A stretch of DNA of 64,000 bases, taken from the NCBI GenBank assembly GCA_033439295.1, contig JAVTLE010000005.1, positions 1,166,501 through 1,230,500 of the forward strand, written 5' to 3'. The DNA is from Deuterostichococcus epilithicus (lineage: Eukaryota > Chlorophyta > Trebouxiophyceae > Prasiolales > Stichococcaceae). Made by a program: the position numbers and the translations under genes. Position 1 is the stretch's first letter, and each line of letters begins with the position of its first letter. Of this stretch, positions 25,435-36,184 are shown piece after piece. The notes under the pieces are model-generated. The model was not told where the DNA came from, did not search any database, and saw nothing but the letters and a program-made list of their open reading frames with translations.

Positions 25435-28093
25435 TCATTGTAGCAGCGCATAGACATCTGGAGTGCACACGAGGCGCTTCTCGATGTCGCCCAGCAGCAG
25501 GCCGTCGCCGCCGCTCTTTGAGTTGGTGTTGATCACCACCGCATCCTGCCGCACCTGCAAGCGCCACATCGGCAAGCTGTCAGTCAGGAGGGCCCCCACC
25601 TCGCAGACGCTGTGTGACGGTAGAGGATCACTGCAAAACAGAGCCATACATGGCAGTTGCCGGATCACCCAGGCCGAAGGACGCAGAGAGCAAGGAGCGG
25701 AGCAGAAGCCGACGCGCAGCAGCAGCGCCTTTATAGACGGTGTGCTGAGGCACACCTCGCAGGGGATGCCCTGCGCCATGCTGAAGGTGACTTCTCCCAG
25801 TTGCAGCTTGACTTTGCCGCTCTTGTACACACGCAGCTTCCCCAGCTGCGCATGTGCCGAAGAGTTGCCGTCAGATCAATGCCGGTGTTGAGTGCGCTCA
25901 GGACGATCAGGTTGCAGCAGGGCAGTCGGCGCATTGCACTCCCAACGATTGATCTTCTCAATTACCTGTGACCATCACAGTAGCACGTTCCCAGCATGCC
26001 TGGCTGGCAAGGAGCTACTGCTGTCGTCAGCCTTGGATGCACGTATCGAGATGGCGGCGGCTACAACAGTGCAAAACAGGCGCCAACCAGGTGTGAACGC
26101 CGCGCACCTTGCCGCCGGGCGCCAGCTCGATGGGCAGCGACTTCGGCGGCGGTTCATCCTCCTCTGCATCTTTCAGCTGCAGGCCGGCGAAGGCCGGTTT
26201 GCGCTGCCGGTTGTGTGCTGGCACCAGCGGAGGCAGCTGGAACAGCATCAGCTGCTCTGCATCTTCGGCTGAGTCTTCCAGCCGCATGAAGCCCGCGACG
26301 CTGGCGTCGCTCTCCTGCACAAGGACCACGATCTACTCCTCGGCAACATTTTGCTCGCAGGCAACCTCGTGCAGTTGTGGGCAGCAGTCTTGCGCCGCTG
26401 CAGTGGACGACCGGCACGTCGCTGGCGGCAGCATTTTCAGCTGCTGCTGTGCATCTCCAGATTTCCGGCTGCTCAAGCGCGACCGCAAACAACTCGACCG
26501 GGCCTCCTGCATGCGTCGCCTCAAGTCTCATGTGCATGTGATCAACGCCCTCCGGCACGAAGGCCTGCTGCTGCTGCCACTGACGCGCCCCTTGTGCGGC
26601 GCGAGTCGAGAATCACATGCAGGTGGGCTACCGCCTCCGGCAGGTAGGTTTAGAAGCTGTAGCCCCAGAAGGCTCACATGCATGTGGGCGACATCCTCCG
26701 AGAGGAAAGCCTGCTGCTGTTGCACGCCCTGCAGCTCCGCCTCAGCGTCCGGCGCCAGGAAGGGCAGCATGGTGGGGTAGTACTGCCGGTAGTCAAGCGC
26801 CCCGGTCGGTGCCTCGTCCTCCGAAGCGTACATCTCTGTCGCGTCCGCCGCCGCGCCCGGGTCGGCTCGCCTGGATGATGTCACGACTGTGTCATTTGCT
26901 TGATCCCGAAGGCTGTGAGCAAAAAGCTGGGCCGGGGGCCGTCTCCAGGTGTAGGGAGTACCGAGGGCCATAAATCAGGATCTCCACTGGCCTTATGGTG
27001 CAGCGGAAGCCTCTGCCACAGCCAGCAGCAACGCTTGAGGGGGGCTCCTCACCGCACTGTTGCGGTGCTGCCGCCCTTCTTGCTGCCGCGCCCGCCGCCG
27101 CGGCCTCTTCCGCCGCTGCCTCTTCCGCCGCCGCTGCCGCCGCCGCCCCACCCGGCCTTCATCCCATCTGACTTCGCCTCTGCACCCGGGGCACGTCGAG
27201 CGTCACGCTCTGATGCGCACTGGCCATGCATAGTCCAGCAGAAGCGCATCGGCCGGTGCAAAGGCAGACGAGTTGCCACGTTCAGTGGCAGCTGTCACAC
27301 GTTCGAGACAAGCCTGTCGTAACTGGTGCATGTCCCGATTCCAGTGGCACCTGACTTGACGACTTGTCCACCAAACACCACCTCCGCAGGCCCCTGGTTG
27401 GCAAAGCGGTCAAAGCCCCTGCCGGACCGCTTGCGATTGGCCCGCCATGTGGCATCGCTCTGGGCCTGCACATGCGCCGGCTTGTCTGTGAGCCAGCTGC
27501 AGCCCGGAGGGTGTCAGAAGGGTATCAAGACCAAGACCAAGGCCTTGTTGACACATGTTTCGCAGGAGATCGTCTGCCTGTGTGCATGCTCCAGCACTGA
27601 TCAGCAGAAAAGGCGCACATTCTCAATGAGCGATTTGAAGTCCTCGCCGCCGCCGCCGCCGCTGCTACCAACAGCGTCCTGCCCTGGCGGCCCTGCAGCC
27701 GCCGCCGCCGCAGCAGGGTCCTTCTTTTTCCGGGCGGCTGGCACGCGCGGCGCAAACTTGGGCTGCAGGGGGAACGCGTCGGTGCATGAGCGGGTGTGCT
27801 TTCATCACCTTGTCGTTGCAGGCCGTGGATGCACCGCGTAACGGCCATCTGTGTTTGCTGCGTGGCCGCATCGCCCTGGCATGGTGGCCTGTGATGGTGG
27901 ATCAAAGGCCAGCTGCATCGCGATGAACGCCCACCTTTGGCTTTGCCGCCGGCACGCTGCCCGAGGCTTCGCCTGATGGTCCTGCGCCTACGGCTGTGTG
28001 GTCTGCACTGGCGGCTGCGCCGACCCCCCCGGAGCGCAGCGCGCCTATTCGCACGACACAATGCATGTGCCTCGTGACATCAGGAACAGTCAA
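25435..28093 (-). CDS. RPC4: RNA polymerase III subunit RPC4 (RPC53/POLR3D)
   Basis: Pol III-specific subunit that acts with RPC5 (RPC37) in initiation and termination at tRNA and 5S genes; nuclear. Eight exons join in phase: 27935-28093, 27619-27762, 27351-27465, 27053-27179, 26693-26870, 26108-26314, 25756-25845, 25435-25554, giving 379 residues against about 400 in animals. Seen in order are a basic segment PKFAPRVPAARKKK, a Gly/Arg-rich stretch, DYRQYYPTMLPFLAPDAE, LMLFQLPPLVPAHNRQRKP, then the conserved C-terminal core LGKLRVYKSGKVKLQLGEV and LGDIEKRLVCTPDVYALL. The start is not certain: ATGs at 28093 and 28066 are both in frame. The gene faces away from the tRNA methyltransferase gene next to it. 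Confidence 0.92.
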
Positions 28094-28857
28094 AGTCGTC
28101 TAGCTGTGGTGCATATTCAAAATTTCGCAGGAGCTGCTCACCTAGCCTGCCAGTCTTTTCGCCCTTGTCAGCTGACAGCGAGCCGAGCCGCTGCCGGGGG
28201 TCCCTGCCGGTGCCTCTCCCCGACATGTGTGCTGCTGTGTGCCGGTCTGCTGTGTCGATCGGATGCTAGGGCTGCAACTACGTGCATGCACTGACACCAG
28301 CTTCTCTGCAGGCCCTCGCACTCGTATACGGGCGATGCAATTATGTCAAACTGTGTGCCAGCCAGCAGTTCGGCGCGCAAACTTTCTGCGGGATGCTTTA
28401 CAGAAGAGTGAAAATAGAGCTGCAGCAGCAGCAGGGTGCGAACGTCGCGTCTGACGTTGCGGAATTTGGCTTGCAAATTGACTACGGAGTATCTATGGAG
28501 GGCTGACCTTGACTCTTCGGCCTGCCAGAAGGAAGAGCACCGAAGAACCCTCAATTGGTCATGGTCCAATTGCTCATTTCCTTTCATTGCCGCTGGCACT
28601 GGCCGTTCTCTCGTTCTCTCGTTCCCTGAACAGCTGCCTCAGGACTGTGGACAAACATCGTAACAGTATCTTTGCCTGGGCTGCATCGCGTATGCCCTGC
28701 ACTGCCAACCCGGGGTGTTGCAATCCCTGCGCCGCCACGGCTACGCTTCCTTAGCAGCCTGAGCGGCTGAGCGGGTTATTGTTTCAGCGCAAAACTGCAA
28801 TAATCCGGATGTAGTTCTGGATCATTTGCAGGGCTTCAGTGACTCGATTTTGCTCAC
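28094..28857. promoter_or_regulatory. Divergent promoter region of RPC4 and TRM140-type genes
   Basis: About 0.76 kb between two divergent start codons. It should contain both promoters and 5' UTRs; no element was identified with confidence. Confidence 0.5.
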
Positions 28858-31800
28858 ATGTTCAGCTACACGCCGCGGGAGCATGTGACGGCAGAGGCAA
28901 AGGGTGAGCTGACGGCCGCGTGACCCGCATCTTGATGAGCGGTAGGATCAACTGTTCCTTTGAACTCATATGATAATCACACATCTCGATGAGCTGAAAC
29001 CTGCAGAGGAGCTGGACGCCCGCGCAGCCCGCAACTGGGAGTGCTTCTACCAGCGGCACGCCGTGAAATTCTTCAAGGACAGGCGAGCTCCGTTCTCTTT
29101 TTCTGAACTCGAAAGCAGCAGGATCTTCACCGCTGGAATGAATAGGCATTTGCAGCGACAGAGGACTTGGCGGTCTGGATGCTGACCATGAGTCATGCCC
29201 CTGTGCGGCAGGCACTATCTAGAGAAGGAGCTACCGGATTTGACGACCGCGCGCACGATACTTGAGGTGGGACATCTCGCCAATGGGCTGCAGCACGCGA
29301 TGCGGCCCGACGTGCGCAGCTTGGCCGTTTGCCGCTCCAGGCCGACAGGGTATCAGAATTGCGCAGGTGGGGTGCGGCGTGGGAAACTCGGTGTTCCCGC
29401 TGCTAGAGGTGTGCAGCCCGCAGGCAGTCATCTACGCCTGCGACTTCAGTGACACCGCCGTCGACCTAGTCAGGTGTTGTGTGTGCCGACTTTCGCCTGC
29501 TGCACCCGAAATGGCATTTAGACTTGACCGTTTCTTACATGCCCAGCCGGCGGCCGGACGGTGCCACTGAATCGCACCAGCACGCGGCAGGCAGCGCCTG
29601 GCTGCCCACCGATGCTTTTGGCCGCCCACACGTCTTCAGGCAAGCTCCAAAGGCAATCCAGTACATGTGCAGGAGCCATGAAGAGTACGACCCTGAGCGC
29701 GTGCGCGCCTTTGTGGCGGACCTCACTTGCGACAAGCTGACGAAGTCGGTGCCGCCCGCCAGCGTGGAGATCTGCACCGTTGTTTTCGTCATGTCGGCCA
29801 TTGCGCCAGCCAAGATGCCGCAGGTGGGAGCGTTTTCACCAGTGCACGCCGTTTGTTCAGCTTGCTCGTGCAGACGCGACATCGAAAGCATTCACTTGCA
29901 AGTTTGGCTCACAATACCCTTGGCTGCCGCGCCGCAGGCAATCCGCAACATTGCCAGGACGCTGGTGCCCGGCAGCGGCCGGGTGTACTTCCGCGACTAT
30001 GCAGAGGGGGACCTGGCCAAAGCGCGGCTGCACAAGGTGCACCCGTGTGGGGGGCGGTCGGTGTGCAATGCACACGCTGCGTAATGGCGCCATGGCGGTA
30101 CAGCCTCGAGTTGCAAGGCCTGACACTTGGGCCTGTCCGTACAGCAGGCGCTCTGCACCACCACCAGCTGGCCTCTGCGACACCGGTGCCAGGCTCTGAG
30201 CGCCAATGGAATTTGACGCCGGGCTGAGATCGGCAGCAAAACATCCTGTCAATCACGCATAGGCTCACAGTGGTATAGCCGTGTGCGCAGATGGGCAGGA
30301 CTCGGCGACTGGAAGAAAATGCCTACTGCCGGGCCGACGGAACCCGCACCTACTTTTTCAGCCATGTAAGACTCTCGCACTATGACTCCATGCTGCAGTG
30401 TGCATGCCGTTGCAGTGCGACCCCACATCCCGGCTGCCTGCCCCTGCAAAAGCCCCCCCCAATGCCGTGTGAGCGCCAGCCCGCTTGCCCCCGGCAGACC
30501 CCGCCTGGGGTCGCTCCGCCACCAGATGGTGCGGGCCCATGGGGCGCACTGCGCCATCGCAGGACGCATGATCGACACATTTCAACGGTCACGGAGGGTT
30601 GCTGAAGTTCCCAAGGTCGTGTCGGAAACACAGGAGGAGCTGCGGGCGCTGTTTGCGGCGGCGGGCTTCCGGTGCGACACCATGCGCACTGAGCGTCGCA
30701 CCGTCGCCAACCACGCGCTGCAGCTGGAGATGGAGCGCCTCTGGGTGCAGGCCACCTTCACCTACATGGGCCCAGGTGTGCCTCGTGTGTGGGGCACAGC
30801 ATAAGGCGCTCGTGCAGCCCGAAAGCACAGGCTGTGCTGTGCTCTGAGGGGTTCCAGGCGGTCGAGGTTTGGAGCGCCGTGCAGCGCTGAAATGTGCAGG
30901 ACCATCAGAGGAAGCCTCCTGCACCGGTGGATCGCACCCCGTGCTCGTATCCACGCAGGCCAGAATGCAGCGGAGGCAGCAGACGGGGCAGCAGGCGGCG
31001 CAGCAGCAGGTGGCGCAGCAGCAGGCGGCGCGGCACGCGTGTCCCAACGCTGTGCAGCGGGCAGCGCAGCAGGCAGCACGCCCAACGGCACGCCGGGCGG
31101 CGCCGCCGAGGCTGATCACGACGCGATGGCACATCCCGCAGCCGCGGCCGCAGCCGCAGCAGCGCACGAGCACGAGTGGGCCGGCGGCGCCGAGGGCGGC
31201 ATCTTGGGCTCGGAGCTGTCGGAGCTGTTCCACGAGCCCGTGGAAATGCAGGTGCACTCCCACTCACTTGGTGTGTAAACGCCACAACTCCATGCCGTCG
31301 CAGTGTCGCCAGCTCACGAGCGTATGTGTCAGGCCACCCTTCACCCTGCACGGATCCCCAGCTGGGTGCCTGTTTGCGAGTCCGAAACATGCACTGTCCC
31401 TGCCATAGGAGACTGTGGAGGAGCTGCAGCCGGGTCTGAGCCTGCGCCTGGCGGTCATGTCGCGGCAGCACTGCCACACGCAGAGCCACACAGCGCTCAT
31501 GGTGTGGCAGGCGGCGCGCCCTCTGGCGCAGCTCCTGCTGCGCTGCCCGGCCACCCTGCAATGTGAGCCGCTGCCAGACACTGCCTCATGCTGTACAGTC
31601 CGAACTGCAAATCGGATCGCTCGCTGTCGAAGTCTTTCGTGACCCAAAGTTGTGCCAGCCCGCCGTCATGACCGCCGTCCACTCAGCCCTCGGCAGCACG
31701 CGACATTGCCCCTAGTGATGGCGCCATCAGCCAGTGCTGGAGCGGTCAGCAGCCTGTCTGCCGGCCAGCGGCCTTCCGACCGGCAGGGGCAGCCTCGAGT

Positions 31801-32528
31801 GTCGTCCTCCCACCCTGGCGGTTCAGGGGCGAAGGTGCTGGAGCTGGGGTGCGGCGCCGCGGGCCTGTCTGCCGTCGCTGCCAGCCGCGCCTGCCGCCGC
31901 ATGGTGGCCACCGACGGCAGCCCCGAGGCGCTGCGCCTGCTGGCCGTCAACCTGTCGGCAAACTCGGCGCAATTCCTGGCAGAACGCGTGCTGCTGCGGG
32001 AGCTTGCCTGGGGCAACGCCCGCCACATCGCTGCGCTGCAGGTGCTGGGTCGCATTCGTGCTCCGGGCCGACACGCTCTTCCCATCTCGTGCGAGTCTGG
32101 CAGCGGATCACCGCAGCTGCACCTGCAGGCGAATCAAGCGAATGTGCACATGTTGCTGGGCTGCCTCAGCTCTGTCTTCTGGCTGGCCCAGCTCTGAAGA
32201 CTGATGGATTGCTGTGGCACAGGAGGAGTTACCATCCGGCTTCGACATCGTGGTCGGGGCGGATGTCGTGTACGCTGCTGCCGGCATCCCGTCCCTCTTC
32301 CAGACGGCAGTGGCCATGCTGTCGGACTCGCCGCAGTCGATGCTCATGCTCTGCCACACAGCCCGCAGCGTCAGCGAGGACGTCATCATCGGCCACGCCG
32401 GGCGGCATGGCTTGGGGCTGGTGACATGGCCAGAGGAGATTGCGGCAGCAGCTGCAGCGCAAAGGATCTCGGCAGACAGCGCATTGCGGCTGTTGTGTTT
32501 TCGCAAACAAAGCCATGTAGCTTTGTGA
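28858..32528 (+). CDS. TRM140: TRM140/METTL2-type methyltransferase fused to a FAM86/METTL21-like domain
   Basis: N-terminal half matches enzymes that make 3-methylcytidine in tRNA anticodon loops; the C-terminal half matches class I lysine methyltransferases. Twelve exons fit: 28858-28903, 29007-29082, 29212-29266, 29367-29473, 29673-29823, 29938-30036, 30291-30365, 30634-30775, 30959-31251, 31409-31562, 31800-32041, 32223-32528, total 581 residues. Domain one shows NWECFYQRHAVKFFKDRHYL, the SAM motif LEVGCGVGNSVFPLLE, YACDFSDTAVDLV, VYFRDYAEGDLAKARL and ADGTRTYFF. After WVQATFTYMG comes an Ala/Gly linker with an AHEHEW patch. Domain two shows SHTALMVWQAARPLAQ, KVLELGCGAAGLSAVAAS and GFDIVVGADVVYAA. 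A similar two-domain layout is known to me from Arabidopsis At2g26200. The intron after 29082 is GC-AG. Confidence 0.94.
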
Positions 32529-33049
32529 GATCGTGAGCTGCTAACATGGTACTGTCTTAAGCGTCCGCACTTGTTCACCTCGTGAGAAAGGGTTCATGAA
32601 CCATTCAGGTTCCCTGAACATCAAATGTGAGAAAGCACCCGCTTGTGACAAAATCTCTGACACCAAATCCTTCTGCCTCACCAAAATTTGTGGAGAAGAC
32701 AAACTGGCACAATGGCCTGTCATGTGCAGGTTTATTGTTGATCAACACTCTAAAACCAATCCCAAGTGAAGCACCATGTGTGCACACACAATGCGGACAG
32801 CGTACCACTAGATTGCAGCGGTGCGTGCCCTTTCACGGCTCTGGTACACCAACAATCTGCAGCGGGGCCAGGATTTCGCAAGCTGCCTTGCCCAGCGACT
32901 TTGCTCTGGCGCCTGGACAGCGGCGCAGCAAACGACCATGCCCCTCCTGCTCCCCTTTTCGAAGCCGAAGCCCCTGCTGAGAAGGCAGCCCTACTGCGGC
33001 CCACCCTACCACTGCAGCGCTCAGACCTCTGTCGTTTCCTGGACGCCCA
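32529..33049. other. Convergent 3' region between TRM140-type gene and GID4
   Basis: Contains two 3' ends. Slightly more AT-rich than flanking exons; no coding frame or RNA gene recognised. Confidence 0.6.
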
Positions 33050-35473
33050 TCAGTGATATTGGTACGCCGATGATGAGAAGCCATGGTGGCTGACGGGCAC
33101 CGCCTTGAGCACCAGTTTCTGGAAGGGCTGGCTGGCGCTGTCGAAGTAGTACCCGGACATGTCGCCGCTTGTGCAGTCGAGGCATAAGTAATAGAAGCCC
33201 TGCACCGTGAAGTGTAACACCTGAGCTCTTCAAAACATCTGCTATGTCTCAGGGTGTGTTTGACGCCTGAGCCTTAATCAACTCATGTGCAGCCTTTGGG
33301 CTGACTGCGTTGTGACGCCTGAGATAGCAGCGGTTGCTACCAGCATATTTGTCGCACAGCACATGCTGGACCCTTGCTGCGGCAGTGAACCGTGACTCTC
33401 GACATACCGCCCCGCTGCCATGTAGAGTTCGTGGTGTCCTGCAGCAAATATACATGCCGATCCCTCACCGCGATGGTGAGGCCGCAGCCCTCGCCATACT
33501 TGGTCTCGAACGACTTCTCCTTCCACCGCATGTATACCACGTCGTCGCCTGGCCCCGGCGGCGGCGGTGGCGACGCCTCCGCCGCCTCGTTACTGTCGTC
33601 CTCGGAGCCGCCCGCCTCCCGCCCCAGCTGCTGCTGCAGCCGCTGGAAGGCTGGGAACCTGCACCATAGGGGGGGCTTTGCAAGGTTCACAGGATGCAGG
33701 CTGAACAGAGGGGGTGAGACCTTTTCACAAGCGTATTGTGAGGCTGTGAGATGTCATTGGACAAACCGTAATGATGGGAGGTTATTGGACAGACAGTCTG
33801 AATGAGGAGAAAGCGTACTTCTGCCAGTGGGCCCAGTCGGAGCCCTTGTCGGCGCCCCAGTCTTCAGTGGCAAAGGTGTGTTTTCCGGCGCCCACAATGT
33901 TGCCTTCGAAGAACGTGCTCACAGGCGAGCTCGTCTGCGGCACATTCTCTGCAGGGCAGCACACACAGACCTTTGCTCATGTGTTTTCTTGACAGCGAGT
34001 CATGGACCTGAAGCAGGTTGACAACAAGGGCGGCATGCCGGGCCAGGCCACAGCACGACTCTTCAACGCAGCAGCCACAGACTGACCTGCTGTCATGCTG
34101 CCGCATATGTAGCCAGTCGCCCAGTCGCACTCCTGCCGGCAGGCACATTGTGTCAGACTCTGCGAGGCGGCCTCACACACCGCAGGGCAGAGCTGCAAAC
34201 CTACTGCGCATCCGGGGAAGCTCCGGCAGGCTTGAACTCAAGCAGTCGTTGGAACAACACACTTGGAGTTCCACAGCTGCTCGTTTCTTGTTTCTTGTGC
34301 ACTTGTTTCTGGTTCGCTCACCTCGATGCGCACGGAGACCTGCCAGTCCTCGCAGGCGCTGCCGCCGCGGCTGACGCACTGGTGCCCGTGGAAGCGCGTG
34401 CCCGGCCGCAGCAGCGTCGGCCTACTGCCCGGCGCCACCGCTTGCTGCAGTGCAAAGGCCGGGCACGGAGCCTTTGAGCCTTAGGTCCAATCAGAGGGCA
34501 GCAATCCATTTCTCATCTGTGCAACACCAGGACGCCCCACATTACACCCCAGCATGTGCAGCCATCACTAGGAAACCTCAGGCAACGACATGCACGCAAT
34601 GCCCTCACAGCACCGCCGCGGCGCCACTCCTTGCGAATGTCGCTCACGCGCTGGCCGCCGGGCTTGAGGTCCAGGTCCATGAGGGCGCCGTGGGCGGGGT
34701 GCAGGTCGTCCAGCAGCTGCCACTCGTCGGTCAGGATGGGACAGGGGTCGCCGGTGTACGCCCCGGCGTCCAGCTCCGCCCGCAGCGCCCGCCCCGCGTC
34801 TAAATCCGTGCGCATGCCGCGTGCCCGCATCTCCCGCTGCGGCCAGGGCGGCGGCTGTGTCTGTTGACAAGGGCTTGGGACTGCCGTCTGGGCGGCCGGG
34901 ACGGTCCGCGGCTGTGCTGCCTGCTGGCTGCTGCATGCCGTGCAGCGTCTGTGCGCAACAGTGTGGCTCCTCTGCAAACCCCAGCGCCCATGCTGTTGCG
35001 GCGCTGCATGTCCCACCCTTGTTCGCTGCCAGCTGCCCTGAAGACACGCTGGCATGCGGCACTGTGGCAGTCGTGTACCATAACACGACAGTGAAGTCAA
35101 AGACGCACCAGCAGTCGCAGCTGCCGCATTGCCGCCGCTCGTGCGGCGTCGACGGCCGTGGCGCTGCCCTGCCGGATGCCTGTGAGCATGAGATCGTCCC
35201 TGGCGGCATGGGCCGGCGCCACTACGACGCCCTCCCAGTCCTCGTCCAAGTCCTGAGGTGCAATCACAGCAGGCTCAGAGCTGTAGACGCGCAGGCCGGG
35301 GTGAACACGGCGACATACCAAGGCCCCAAGGCTGCATGCACTTGCAACCGGTCACTCGCAAGATGCACGACAGGTGGCAACGCAGTCACCTGCAGCCCGC
35401 GATAGGCGATGATACGGCCTCCTCGCTGCGCTGACAAGCGGTCGGACGGCTGGTGCGGGGCTTCAATAATCAT
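33050..35473 (-). CDS. GID4: GID4/VID24 degron receptor of the GID/CTLH E3 ligase
   Basis: Substrate receptor that binds N-terminal Pro degrons and delivers targets to the GID/CTLH ubiquitin ligase; in yeast it controls gluconeogenic enzyme turnover. Eight exons join in phase to 379 residues: 35390-35473, 35109-35252, 34609-34860, 34322-34444, 34087-34132, 33819-33948, 33469-33658, 33050-33220. The conserved beta-barrel begins LLRPGTRFHGHQCVSRG, then WATGYICGSMTAENVP, STFFEGNIVGAGKHTFATED, WGADKGSDWAHWQKFPAF, the hallmark VVYMRWKE, and QGFYYLCLDCTSGDMSGYYF. The loop before VVYMRWKE is a Ser/Glu/Pro-rich insert. About 170 residues precede the barrel, including VSDIRKEWRR, which resembles a segment upstream of the barrel in fungal GID4 proteins. 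The first exons and start rest on splice phase and frame, not on strong similarity. Confidence 0.9.
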
Positions 35474-36184
35474 GGCTACGCTCTCGTCCAACTGCTGGAC
35501 CCCTCGCAGTGTCCGCCGCTGCACAAGCTCTGCGACGCCGCAGAGGGTTCCTTGTCGAAGCCGATGGTGCCGCAGACTGGCCAGCCCTGTGAAACCCGCT
35601 GTTCTGGGCGGTTGCAAGAAGGGGGCACGTGCTCAGACAGGTGCACCGCAAACTTGTGCCACAGACAGGCTGGCCGATGAGTCGTGTGCGAGCCTCTGAC
35701 AATCGGCAGGTGTCCAACAGAATCGATCTGCCGTGAGGTTTGCAGGCTGCTGCAAGCGTTTGGACGTGGAAAACACCTGATGAGCAAGGGGGGATGCAAG
35801 ATCGGAGAGTTTGCTCTTTCACTCCCCTTGCTCGCAACTTGTTGCACCTGTTCTCGCTCAATGATGACGAAAATTCGCAAAAAGAAGATTGAAAACTGAC
35901 TGAAAGATGCTGTAAAGTTGACTTGTTCGTTGCAGCGCACCGGCGATCGGCTTGAACAGATCTTCCAGACCGGATCTGCTTCCGGAAAAGCACGTCATCG
36001 CGAACCATGAGCTCCCAGTCGGATATCTCATTGCCAGAGCGCTCGTAAAATTTCCGAGAGTGGCATTGGACCGCGTGCACCGCGTAATCCATCACCTGAT
36101 GAGCCAAGTCGGAAGATGCATGAGCGCTGCGCTGCGGGCTGTTGTCAGATGATGTGAGGCTCGGTCGAGCCGACTTGGAGAGCC
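35474..36184. promoter_or_regulatory. Divergent promoter region of GID4 and RIC1
   Basis: About 0.7 kb between divergent starts. A noncoding, locally AT-richer stretch is present around 35860-35920. No specific element recognised. Confidence 0.5.
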
